Positions 13,150-21,026 of a DNA stretch of 64,000 nucleotides are shown one piece after another (position 1 is the first letter of the stretch; every line of letters starts with the position of its first letter). The DNA is from CAVSNH01 sp963729275 (GTDB lineage: Bacteria > Actinomycetota > Acidimicrobiia > Acidimicrobiales > RAAP-2), in assembly GCA_963729275.1 (NCBI GenBank), contig CAVSNH010000013.1, forward strand, positions 124,001 through 188,000, read 5' to 3'. The position numbers were made by a program, and so were the translations under genes. The notes under the pieces are model-generated. The model was not told where the DNA came from, searched no databases, and was given only the letters and a program-made list of their open reading frames with translations.

Positions 13150-14091
13150 GTGTCGTTCACGACCGTCCGGGTGAACATCGGCCGGGTGGTGATGGTTGGT
13201 GGCATCCTCGTCCTTTTGTTCATCCCCTATCTCCTGTGGGGTACGGGCCTGCAGACGGCTCGCAGCCAATCCCGGCTGCGACAGGAGTTCGCAGCCACTC
13301 AACGCAAACTCGGCCTCTCGACCCGATCGCACCCGATCGCCCCACATCGCGGGCCGACGTCGCTCGAAGTAGCGCCGCCGCTCCCCGATCCGCCGCTGGG
13401 TTCCGCCGTCGGCACCATCTCCATCCCCAAGATCGGCCTCTCCATGGTGCTGGTCGAGGGCACGGGCACCGCCCAACTGGAGGCCGGCCCAGGCCACTAC
13501 CCGACCACTCCCCTGCCGGGTGAAGCCGGCAACGTGGCCGTCGCCGGGCACCGCACCACCTACCTCCATCCGTTCTACAACCTCAACGAACTGGTGCCCG
13601 GTGACGCCATCGTGATCAACACCGTGCAGGGGCTCTTCCTCTACCACGTGCTCACCACCATGGCCGTGAGCCCCACCGACGTCGCGGTGGCCTTGCCCAC
13701 CCCGACGCCGACGCTCACTCTCACCACCTGCAACCCGCGCTACAGCGCGGCACAGCGCCTCGTGGTCCACGCAACACTGGTCGGCAGTGCCCTCGCCGGT
13801 CACACGAGCACGGCTCCCAACCCCAGCCATACGGCCACCGAACCGCCGGCCGACGTGAACGTCCTGCGCCACCAGACACCGGTCGTGCCCAAGGAGCCCA
13901 ACCACGACTGGGCGATGGCCATCCTCTGGGGCTTGGCGGTGGCCATCATCACCATCGCCGTCTGGTGGAGCGTACGGAGGTCCCGAGCCGGCCAGCGGGC
14001 CCTCATCCTGGTCGTCGGTGTGGCCGCCTGGGCGGTGATCGTCTTCTACTTCTTCGGCGCCGTCGCACCGCTTCTGCCGGCCAGCTTCTGA
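13150..14091 (+). CDS. Class E-type sortase with C-terminal membrane segments
   Basis: A 313-residue transpeptidase that should anchor or crosslink surface proteins outside the membrane. An N-terminal helix (about 12-32) precedes the sortase beta-barrel, which begins near GTISIPKIGL. The catalytic triad is visible: His134 in AGHRTTY, Cys194 in TLTTCNPRYSAAQR, and Arg203. Two further hydrophobic helices near the C-terminus (about 255-275 and 285-310) are an extension typical of some actinobacterial sortases. The GTG start is the first in frame. The convergent neighbour encodes an LPFTG-type substrate, so the two are probably an enzyme-substrate pair. The class call (E rather than F or D) is from overall resemblance only. 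Confidence 0.85.
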   Translation: MSFTTVRVNIGRVVMVGGILVLLFIPYLLWGTGLQTARSQSRLRQEFAATQRKLGLSTRSHPIAPHRGPTSLEVAPPLPDPPLGSAVGTISIPKIGLSMVLVEGTGTAQLEAGPGHYPTTPLPGEAGNVAVAGHRTTYLHPFYNLNELVPGDAIVINTVQGLFLYHVLTTMAVSPTDVAVALPTPTPTLTLTTCNPRYSAAQRLVVHATLVGSALAGHTSTAPNPSHTATEPPADVNVLRHQTPVVPKEPNHDWAMAILWGLAVAIITIAVWWSVRRSRAGQRALILVVGVAAWAVIVFYFFGAVAPLLPASF

Positions 14092-14288
14092 GCCGTCGCC
14101 CAGGCCCCGTCAGGCCCCGTCGGGCGTCCGGGGTGAAGGGGTCAGGGCATCGGGCCGCAACCAGCTCTTGTCGGACCAGCCGGCGCCGCCGGCGTGCGTG
14201 GGCGCGCTACATGAACCGGTCGAGTGACGGTGGTTCTCACTCCTCGTGCTGCGCCGGCCACGGCCGGCTCAGCATGCGGTGGCGAGGA

Positions 14289-14666
14289 TCAGGCTCGGAC
14301 GGTGCGGCGACGCCACATGAGCAGGCCACCGGCCAGCAGAGCGACGCCTCCGATGACGCCGAGCTCATCGACGTCGGCGCCGGTGAACGGAAGGCTCGAC
14401 GAACTGCTCGCAGTCGTCGACGTGCCGGCAACCCCAGACGTGTTGGGTAGTGATGCGGTGGCGGCCGCGGTCGCGGGCGTGGTCGAGTTTCCGGCGACGG
14501 TCGGGACCACCACGGGACAGGTCGGTACGGGACCCCCGCCCGAGGGCGTGACCGTTGCCGCCGTCGTGGTCGGGCAATTGGTCGCTGCCCCCGCGAGCCC
14601 GGGGACCACCACCACAGATGCCACTGCCAGTCCGGCTCCGATGGCCAAGCGTCGTGCCCAGATCAT
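14289..14666 (-). CDS. Small LPXTG-type cell-wall-anchored surface protein
   Basis: This 125-residue protein has all parts of a sortase substrate. There is a signal peptide (MIWARRLAIGAGLAVASV, ending near GAA) and a Thr/Ser/Pro-rich stalk with two cysteines. At residues 92-96 there is an LPFTG motif, then a hydrophobic helix (LGVIGGVALLAGGLLMW) and a positively charged tail RRRTVRA. The ATG at 14666 has a GGAAGG ribosome site. The same frame is open further upstream, but that part has no signal-like sequence. The mature stalk is short, so it may act as a spacer or wall-linked adaptor rather than an enzyme. It lies tail to tail with the sortase gene. Confidence 0.85.
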   Translation of the reverse strand: MIWARRLAIGAGLAVASVVVVPGLAGAATNCPTTTAATVTPSGGGPVPTCPVVVPTVAGNSTTPATAAATASLPNTSGVAGTSTTASSSSSLPFTGADVDELGVIGGVALLAGGLLMWRRRTVRA

Positions 14667-14835
14667 GATCTGCCTTCCTTCCACCGGTAACCCGGCGTGC
14701 CCCTCATTCATGACCGAGCAACCGCTCGGTGACACCATCTTGCCCGGCGCTGCGTGGCATTGGCAACGACCCTCCGCGGTCATTCCGAGGCTCGACAGCA
14801 ATGCGTGACCAGCCGCCCACAAAGCGTGGTTAAGT

Positions 14836-15165
14836 TCAGCCGATAGTGATGTGGCCGAAGGTGCTGCAGAGGCCGAGGGCCTCGATGACCAGGAAGGCAC
14901 CAACCACCGCCACCACGACGGCCAGCCGCCAGCGTGAGCCGGGGCGAGCCAGGGGGCGAGGCATATACCAGAGGGGGAGGAGGCCCGGCTGCGTGCCGAG
15001 GTAGTCGTCGAGGGACACGGCGTCCTCGTCCGGCAGGGCGTCGGGGTCGGCAGCCAAGGCAAGGGAGACGAGCTCGTCCTCGCTCACCGGCTCCCACGCC
15101 TGGGCGTCGTCCTCGCCGGTTTCCGAGAGCGGCGTCAGGTCGACCATGTAACTGTCGTCCGTCAT
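14836..15165 (-). CDS. Small acidic single-pass membrane protein
   Basis: The 109-residue protein has an acidic N-terminal half (around DDYLGTQPGLLP) and one hydrophobic helix near the C-terminus (WRLAVVVAVVGAFLVIEALG). I do not recognise a family. I chose the ATG at 15165 because GAGG lies five bases upstream; an ATG at 15192 would add nine residues. It lies between the LPFTG gene and the DUF2252 gene, both on the same strand. Confidence 0.65.
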   Translation of the reverse strand: MTDDSYMVDLTPLSETGEDDAQAWEPVSEDELVSLALAADPDALPDEDAVSLDDYLGTQPGLLPLWYMPRPLARPGSRWRLAVVVAVVGAFLVIEALGLCSTFGHITIG

Positions 15166-15325
15166 CCGGTCCTCAGCGTTACGCACTGACATTCCACTAC
15201 CACCCTAACCCCGCGACTGCGCCCGCCGACCTGCGCGTCGAGGGCCCGGGGATCCGTGCATCCTCCCCTTTCCGAGGCAGGGCACCGCCCTCGATCCGGC
15301 GGTGGTCACCTCGGTCGCCACCCGT

Positions 15326-16810
15326 CTACAGCCCGACCTCGGCCGGGACCCGGCCCGATCGCACCGCCCGGGCGAGCGCCTCGTGGTCCTGCTCGTTCTG
15401 GTCGGCATAGGCAGACGAGAACCCGGCGATCGCCCGCTCGAACGTCTCCCCCTTGCCCAGGTAGGCGGCAATGGCGACGCGGTCTCCCCAACGAGCATGC
15501 GCCCGGGCGAGGGTTGCCCCACAAAGGCGGGCGTAAATGGTGGCCCCGGTCACACTCATCTCGTCGACCTCAGTGACCCCCTTCCAGTCGTGAAGTTGGC
15601 GGACGTAGTAGTCGCGCTCCCGCCCGTCGAGGCCCTTGACGCGCTGATAGCCCAGGAACACGTCGGTCGCCCCTTGCATAAGTCGTTGACCGGCCACGAC
15701 GCGTTGCCCATGGTGGGCATAGTGGCTCTTGCCCACGAACCGCTCGAGCACCGAGGCCTCGGCCTCCTTGACCTGGAGGACCAGGGGATCAGCGTCGTCA
15801 CGCCCGACCAGAAGGAGGATGTAGCAGCGAGTCCCCACGCTTCCCACGCCGACGACCTTCCGGGCGGCGTGGACGTAGCGAAATTCTTCGATGGGATGAT
15901 GATCGACGCCGAGCGTCCGGCGATACGACGAGAGCAGTTCCTTGATGAGCACGTCGCTCTGCTCCCAGTCTGAGCCGGGTTCGATGAAGTCCTCGATGGG
16001 AACGATGAGCGGAGGGTCGGCGACGAATCGAAGGTCGTCGTGAACCCTTCCGACGCGGCGGGTGAACACCCGCACACTGTCCCGGGTGCGGGCCTTGTCC
16101 ACGTGCCCCTTCAGCGCCCGTTGCTCCTTCTTGCTCAGCTCGCCTCGGCGTACCTCCGCCGCCACCAGCTCGAGCAGTTGGCCGGCCTCGAGGTGGTCGT
16201 ACCACACCTCGAGGGTCCCGGCCGCGGCGGCATCGACCATGCGATCCCGGTATTCGCGGGCCGCCGCCCTCACGATGTCACGGCGGTCGGCCCGACCGAA
16301 GCTACGGCCTCTGCCCATGATCTCGAGGCTGGCGGCCAAACGCTTCAGGTCCCACTCCCATGGGCCGGGGAGCGTCTCATCGAAGTCGTTGATGTCGAAG
16401 ATGTGCCGCCGTTCGGGCGTGCCGAACAGGCGGAAATTCAACAGATGGGCGTCACCGCATAGCTGCACGGTGACGCCCGAATGTGGGGTGGCGGCCAGGT
16501 CGGTGGCCATGAGCAGCGCCGCCCCTCGGTAGAAGGTGAAGGGCGAGACGAGCATCCTCCCGTAGCGGATGGGAACCAGCTCGGTGACCCGGGTCGCGCT
16601 CTGTTGCTCCAAGAGGTCGATGGCGTCGGGACGATCCGTCGCCGGCTCGAAGTGACCATGGGCGGATCGGGGGGCCCCTTGACGGGCCGCCTTCCCTCGG
16701 GCCACTCGCTCTTCCACGGTGAGGCGTTGACGCCGCCACGAGGAGGCAAAGGGGCGATCGGCAGGCTCATCCCGGGTCGACCCGGCGTTCGCTGCTGGAC
16801 CTTGGGTCAT
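15326..16810 (-). CDS. DUF2252 family protein
   Basis: The 494-residue cytoplasmic protein belongs to DUF2252. Family landmarks include the N-terminal RYGRMLVSPFTFYRGAA, then QLCGDAHLLNF and FDINDFDETLPGPWEWDLKR. The segment order resembles kinase-like phosphotransferase folds (HxDxxxxN-like and DFD-like motifs), but no activity is established for the family. I chose the ATG at 16810; the frame stays open to an ATG at 16882 that would add 24 polar residues. It is separated by about 100 bases from the ABC exporter operon upstream on the same strand. Confidence 0.8.
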   Translation of the reverse strand: MTQGPAANAGSTRDEPADRPFASSWRRQRLTVEERVARGKAARQGAPRSAHGHFEPATDRPDAIDLLEQQSATRVTELVPIRYGRMLVSPFTFYRGAALLMATDLAATPHSGVTVQLCGDAHLLNFRLFGTPERRHIFDINDFDETLPGPWEWDLKRLAASLEIMGRGRSFGRADRRDIVRAAAREYRDRMVDAAAAGTLEVWYDHLEAGQLLELVAAEVRRGELSKKEQRALKGHVDKARTRDSVRVFTRRVGRVHDDLRFVADPPLIVPIEDFIEPGSDWEQSDVLIKELLSSYRRTLGVDHHPIEEFRYVHAARKVVGVGSVGTRCYILLLVGRDDADPLVLQVKEAEASVLERFVGKSHYAHHGQRVVAGQRLMQGATDVFLGYQRVKGLDGRERDYYVRQLHDWKGVTEVDEMSVTGATIYARLCGATLARAHARWGDRVAIAAYLGKGETFERAIAGFSSAYADQNEQDHEALARAVRSGRVPAEVGL

Positions 16811-16906
16811 GAATCGCCCCGATGCTCCGTCGTTCGTCGTTCGTCTCTCCTCATTGTGAGAGCGCCCGGGAATTCCGGTCAAGCGGCCCGACCGTCACCT
16901 GCTCGC

Positions 16907-17431
16907 TCAGAGCAGGTGCACGAGCGACTCGAGGACCACGATGGTCACCCCGACGGCCAGCAGGCCGACGACCCAGGCGATGCGCCGGCCGAGCGGGCGC
17001 TCTCGGCCACCGGCCGTTCCGATCCCGATCACGGCCAGGGCGGCCACGCCCACCACGTCGGTCAGCACGAAGGCCACGTGTACCGACCAGACGTGGAGGC
17101 CGGCCAGTAGGAAGATGACCATGGCCGGCACCGCAGCGGTGACGATGGACCACGACCCCCGTAGCTCGGCTCCGATGTCGGACCGGGTCAGGTCGAGGTT
17201 TCGCACGGCGCGCTTGCTCACGAGGCGCGACAGGGTGTGGGCGAACCAGATGGCCACCGCGCTGGCGACGATCACACCGGTGGTGGTCAGCGCCTCGGGA
17301 TGCGTCTCGAAGGTGAGGCCGGCCACCGCGATCAGCGTCGAGATGGTCCCGTAGACGTAGTCGGCCAGCCACATCACGGTGGGCGCCGCCTCGCCCTCCG
17401 CCCCCGAGGGGGCCGACGCCGCCTCGCTCAC
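16907..17431 (-). CDS. Integral membrane protein coupled to ABC exporter
   Basis: The 174-residue protein has four or five hydrophobic segments (for example STLIAVAGLTF, GVIVASAVAIWF, SIVTAAVPAMVIFLLAG, VGLLAVGVTIVVLESL) and no motif I recognise. The GTG start at 17431 overlaps the TGA of the preceding permease gene (GTGA), so translation is probably coupled. It is the last gene of the exporter operon and may be an accessory subunit, but this is inferred from position alone. A longer frame upstream is the wrong phase of the permease gene. Confidence 0.75.
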   Translation of the reverse strand: MSEAASAPSGAEGEAAPTVMWLADYVYGTISTLIAVAGLTFETHPEALTTTGVIVASAVAIWFAHTLSRLVSKRAVRNLDLTRSDIGAELRGSWSIVTAAVPAMVIFLLAGLHVWSVHVAFVLTDVVGVAALAVIGIGTAGGRERPLGRRIAWVVGLLAVGVTIVVLESLVHLL

Positions 17432-18252
17432 GGCAGCAACAGCCGGGACAGCCGCCGGCTCGTGACCCAGAAGCCGACGGCCGCCAACACCAATAGATAG
17501 GCCACGTTCACCAGCAGGCCGGGGTGCAACTGGTCGAGCGAGAGGGCCCGGTTGATCTGGACCCCCTGGTAGAGCGGTGTCACCTTCACCAGGTCGGCGA
17601 GCCACCGGGGATAGGCGTCCACTGGATAGAAGGTGCCCGAGAAGAGGAAGAGCGGGATGAAGAAGAGGGCCACGAAGTCGAAGTCCTGCCAACTGCGCAT
17701 GAACGTCGTGGCCGCCATACCGACGGCGGCAAACGAGGCGCTGAGCAACATGCTGGTGAAGATACAGAAGACGACCAGCCAGCTCTGGGTGTCCCCCAAT
17801 GCCGCCATGATCACGAGGAAGGTGGCGGCGTAGAAGACGCCGCGGGTCACCGCCCAGGTCAGCTCTCCAAGTGCCACGTCGCCCGTGTCGAGCGGGGTCG
17901 CCAGCACGGCGTCATAGCTGTGGGTGATGCGCAGCTTGAAGAAGACGTTGAAGATGGCGTCGATCATGGCGCCGTTCATGGACGACGCGGCCAGGAGGGC
18001 CGGGGCCACGAAGGTGGCATAGGGCACGGTCACGTCCCCCACTCGGATGGGGCCGACCAGCCCGCCGAGGCCGATGCCGATGGACAGGAGGAAGAGGAGC
18101 GGTTCGGCCACACCGCTGGCGAAGAGCACCCAGTGGCGGATGTACAGCCGTGCGTTTCGTTCGACGAGCAGAAGGGCCCGCCGGCTTCCGTAGCGGGGCC
18201 CGGCCTGGCGCACAAGGCCCGGCGCTGTCGCCGTCACGGCCACGACCGTCAT
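17428..18252 (-). CDS. ABC-2 type transporter permease (second subunit)
   Basis: The 274-residue membrane protein is of the ABC-2 / NodJ-DrrB type. It has six hydrophobic segments and a conserved ending with FPLFLFSGTFYPV-like sequence (here FIPLFLFSGTFYPVDAYPRW) followed by LVKVTPLYQGVQINRAL. The ATG at 18252 overlaps the stop of the first permease gene (ATGA). With the ATPase it should form an exporter; substrates in this family include lipo-oligosaccharides, drugs and polyketides. No neighbouring gene identifies the cargo. Confidence 0.88.
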   Translation of the reverse strand: MTVVAVTATAPGLVRQAGPRYGSRRALLLVERNARLYIRHWVLFASGVAEPLLFLLSIGIGLGGLVGPIRVGDVTVPYATFVAPALLAASSMNGAMIDAIFNVFFKLRITHSYDAVLATPLDTGDVALGELTWAVTRGVFYAATFLVIMAALGDTQSWLVVFCIFTSMLLSASFAAVGMAATTFMRSWQDFDFVALFFIPLFLFSGTFYPVDAYPRWLADLVKVTPLYQGVQINRALSLDQLHPGLLVNVAYLLVLAAVGFWVTSRRLSRLLLP

Positions 18253-19076
18253 GGCACGAGCCGGCGGCCGAAGGAGCGGAGGCAGAGGACGGCACCGACG
18301 GCCGCCCAGGCCGCCAGGTACAGGGCATCGAGGAGGAGGCCCCAGCCGAGCCCGGTGCCGAGGGCCAGGGCGCGCAGGATGGCCACCCCGTGGGTGAGGG
18401 GAATCACCTGGGCCACGACCTGCAGCCACGCCGGCAGCCGCGAGATCGGATAGAAGACGCCGGCGAAGAGGTTCATGGGCAGCACCCCGAGCCGGAACAG
18501 CAAGGACATCCCGTAGTCCGAGTCCTGGGTGGCGGCGAAGGCGGCCGTCACCGTGGCCGTCGACATCCCGGTCAGGACGGCAGCCGGGACGATGAGGACG
18601 GCGAACGGCGAGGCGACGACGCCGAAGGCCACCATGACTACGAGGAACATCGCCGAGACGGCGGCGAAGCGCGCCACCTGCCACACCAGCTTGCCCGCCA
18701 CCACGTCGCCGACCGACAGCGGGGTCGCCACCTCGGCCCAGAAGGTGCGCTCCCATTTGAACCCACCGAGCACCGGGTAGGAGCAGTCGCTGACTCCGAC
18801 CTGGAGCATGGAGGCGCCGAGGAGCCCGGGGGCCACGAAGGACAGGTAGGGCACCCCGTTGACGCCACCGCTGTGGTGGTTGACGAGGCTGCCGACGCCG
18901 AGCCCCATGGCCGCCAGGTAGAGGACCGGCTCGAGAAACGTCGTGGTGAGCGACGACCGCCAGGTCTTGGAATAGACGTACCAATTGCGCCAGACCGACC
19001 GGTACCAGGTCGGCCAGCCGGCCGGCGCCGGCGCCGGCGCCGGCGCGTCGATGGCTCCCGCTGTGACGGCGGCCAT
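18249..19076 (-). CDS. ABC-2 type transporter permease (first subunit)
   Basis: The 275-residue ABC-2 permease is paralogous to the downstream one. It has a Pro/Ala-rich N-terminus (APAPAPAPAG), six hydrophobic segments and the family ending LPMNLFAGVFYPISRLPAWL. The start codon shares a base with the ATPase stop (TGATG). Two non-identical permeases plus one ATPase suggest a heterodimeric membrane channel. Confidence 0.88.
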   Translation of the reverse strand: MAAVTAGAIDAPAPAPAPAGWPTWYRSVWRNWYVYSKTWRSSLTTTFLEPVLYLAAMGLGVGSLVNHHSGGVNGVPYLSFVAPGLLGASMLQVGVSDCSYPVLGGFKWERTFWAEVATPLSVGDVVAGKLVWQVARFAAVSAMFLVVMVAFGVVASPFAVLIVPAAVLTGMSTATVTAAFAATQDSDYGMSLLFRLGVLPMNLFAGVFYPISRLPAWLQVVAQVIPLTHGVAILRALALGTGLGWGLLLDALYLAAWAAVGAVLCLRSFGRRLVP

Positions 19077-20047
19077 CAGTCGACCAGGCTGCGCCCGGTG
19101 AGGCGCAGGAAGACGTCCTCCAGGGTCGAGCGGCGGACCAACGCGGACTCGGGCACCAGTCCGAGCTCGTGGACCGCGCCGAGGGCGTGGTCCCCGTCGT
19201 CCACGTAGAGGAGCAGGCGGTCGGGCAGGGCCTCGATTCGCTCGCCCACGCCCTCCAAGGCGGCCACCGGGGGCGAGCGGTCGAGGCCGAAGCGCAGTTC
19301 GAGGACCTCCTTGGTCGAATACTGGTCGATGAGGGACCGGGGCGTGCCCAGGGCCACGATGCGCCCCCCGTCCATGACGACCAACCGGTCGCAAAGCTGC
19401 TCGGCCTCGTCCATGTAGTGAGTCGTGATGATGAGTGTCACGCCCTCCGCCTTCAACCGGTAGAGGCGCTCCCAAAGAAGGTGCCGAGCCTGGGGGTCGA
19501 GGCCGGTCGTCGGCTCGTCAAGGATGAGGAGCTCGGGTTCGGAGACCAGCGCCCGGGCGATGGTGAGCCGTCGCTTCATGCCGCCGGACAACGAATCGGC
19601 TTTGTCGTTGCGACGGTCGGTGAGGTGGGCGAAGTCGAGCAGGCGCTCGGCCCGCTCGAGGATCTCCCTCCGCCGCAAGTCGAAGTAGCGGCCGTAGATG
19701 TAGATGTTGTCGAGGACCGACAACTCGAGCTCGAGGTTGTCTTCCTGAGGCACGACGCCGAGGCGGGCCCGGATGGCGGCGCCGTCCCTCGCCGGATCAC
19801 GGCCGAGGACCCGGAGGCTTCCTTCGGTCACGGGCGACATGCACGAGATCATCTTCATGGTCGACGTCTTGCCCGCCCCGTTGGGCCCGAGAAAACCGAA
19901 GGACTCGCCTTGTTCGATGCGGACGTCGACCCCGTCCACGGCGGTGAACGAGCCGTACCGCTTGACGAGACCGACGGCGTCGACCATGGGCTCGCCGGGC
20001 CCGAGTGTGGGCGGCACGTGACGATGGCGAGAGGTTCGGCGACGCAC
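19076..20047 (-). CDS. ABC transporter ATP-binding protein (NodI/DrrA type)
   Basis: This ATPase subunit of 323 residues powers the two ABC-2 permeases downstream. It shows Walker A GPNGAGKT at residues 54-61, a Q-loop VVPQEDNLE, signature LSGGMKRRL, Walker B LLILDEPTTGLDPQ and the switch histidine in IITTHYMDEAEQ. A C-terminal domain of about 80 residues ends in STLEDVFLRLTGR, as in NodI and DrrA exporters. An ATG at 19987 (MVDAVGLVKRYG) would remove 20 residues and is also plausible. It is the first gene of the four-gene operon; the 104-base gap upstream should hold the promoter. Confidence 0.92.
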   Translation of the reverse strand: MRRRTSRHRHVPPTLGPGEPMVDAVGLVKRYGSFTAVDGVDVRIEQGESFGFLGPNGAGKTSTMKMISCMSPVTEGSLRVLGRDPARDGAAIRARLGVVPQEDNLELELSVLDNIYIYGRYFDLRRREILERAERLLDFAHLTDRRNDKADSLSGGMKRRLTIARALVSEPELLILDEPTTGLDPQARHLLWERLYRLKAEGVTLIITTHYMDEAEQLCDRLVVMDGGRIVALGTPRSLIDQYSTKEVLELRFGLDRSPPVAALEGVGERIEALPDRLLLYVDDGDHALGAVHELGLVPESALVRRSTLEDVFLRLTGRSLVD

Positions 20048-20151
20048 GTCGAAAACTTTCTCACATCACCGAACGTTCACCGCCCGTCCACGGCGGCGCG
20101 TTCCCGCCACGATCGCCCTCCGCCGTACGTCGGTGATCGTCCGGCACCCTG

Positions 20152-20907
20152 TCAGGCCAGGGCATCCTCCGGGAACCCGTGAGCGAGGCTCGGGATGACC
20201 CAGTCGGCACCACCCTTGCGCAGCTGGTCCTCGTTGAAGTTGTGGCTCGCGACTCCGACACAGGCCACGCCGGCGGCGTGGGCGGCCTCGGCGTCGTGGG
20301 GGGTGTCGCCGATGATCACGCAACGCTTCGGCCCGAGCTCCGCCCCATAGACGAGGGAGGCCCGCCGGAGCGCGGAGCGGGTCAGCTCCCCCCGATCCTC
20401 CGAGTCCGAGCCATAGCCGCCGAAGCAGAAGAAGCGGTTGAGGTTGGCGCGGTGCAGCTTCACGTGAGCGGCCGGCTCGACGTTGCCGGTCACGATGCCG
20501 AGCACATACCCCCTGTCCAGAAGCTGGTGGATCGTGTCCTCCACACCGTCGAGGACCTGGTAGTCCTTCGACTCCATCACAGCCCGACGCAGATAATGGA
20601 GCCGGCGATCGAGCAATTTGGCGAACTCGTCGTCGGTCGGATCGCGACCGACGGCTCCCTTGAAGGTGAGACGGCCAACCTCAGGGTCGGTCATGCCCGT
20701 GTCGGTGAAGGCGCCGATGTCGGCCGGGACGCCATAGAGCTCGTTGAAAGCAAGGCGCCACGACTCGGCGCCGGCCCCTCCCGAGATGATCAGCGTCCCG
20801 TCGATGTCGAAGAGGACGGCGACGCGCTGACCGGTTGGGTGGGGCGTCGATGGCGTCGGCGTCGGTGTCGGCGTCACGGCCGCGCCCGGCCGACGCCATG
20901 TGAACAA
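20152..20907 (-). CDS. HAD superfamily phosphatase (phosphoglycolate phosphatase-like)
   Basis: The 251-residue hydrolase has the four HAD motifs: FDIDGTL with the nucleophile Asp, a Thr in LGIVTGN, the lysine region near ELGPKR, and the acidic GDTPHDAEAAHAAG. The helical cap after motif I places it with phosphoglycolate phosphatase-like or beta-phosphoglucomutase-like enzymes; the substrate cannot be read from sequence. The N-terminal 25 residues are Thr/Pro-rich (TPTPTPSTP), and a later start is possible. It lies between nrdJ and the exporter on the same strand. Confidence 0.8.
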   Translation of the reverse strand: MFTWRRPGAAVTPTPTPTPSTPHPTGQRVAVLFDIDGTLIISGGAGAESWRLAFNELYGVPADIGAFTDTGMTDPEVGRLTFKGAVGRDPTDDEFAKLLDRRLHYLRRAVMESKDYQVLDGVEDTIHQLLDRGYVLGIVTGNVEPAAHVKLHRANLNRFFCFGGYGSDSEDRGELTRSALRRASLVYGAELGPKRCVIIGDTPHDAEAAHAAGVACVGVASHNFNEDQLRKGGADWVIPSLAHGFPEDALA

Positions 20908-21026
20908 ATCATTGCGACGGCCACGTTGGTCAGCATCCCGAGGATTTCACGCTAGCTGAACCCGCTCGGGCAGCCATCGGGCCGATCCAGGCTCCCTCCA
21001 CTTTCCCAGAAGAACCGGGGCGCTCC

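Noticed and set aside
17432..17692. N-terminal extension of the small membrane protein next to the exporter
   Set aside because: It is an out-of-phase reading of the permease gene; the GTGA overlap gives a better start at 17431.
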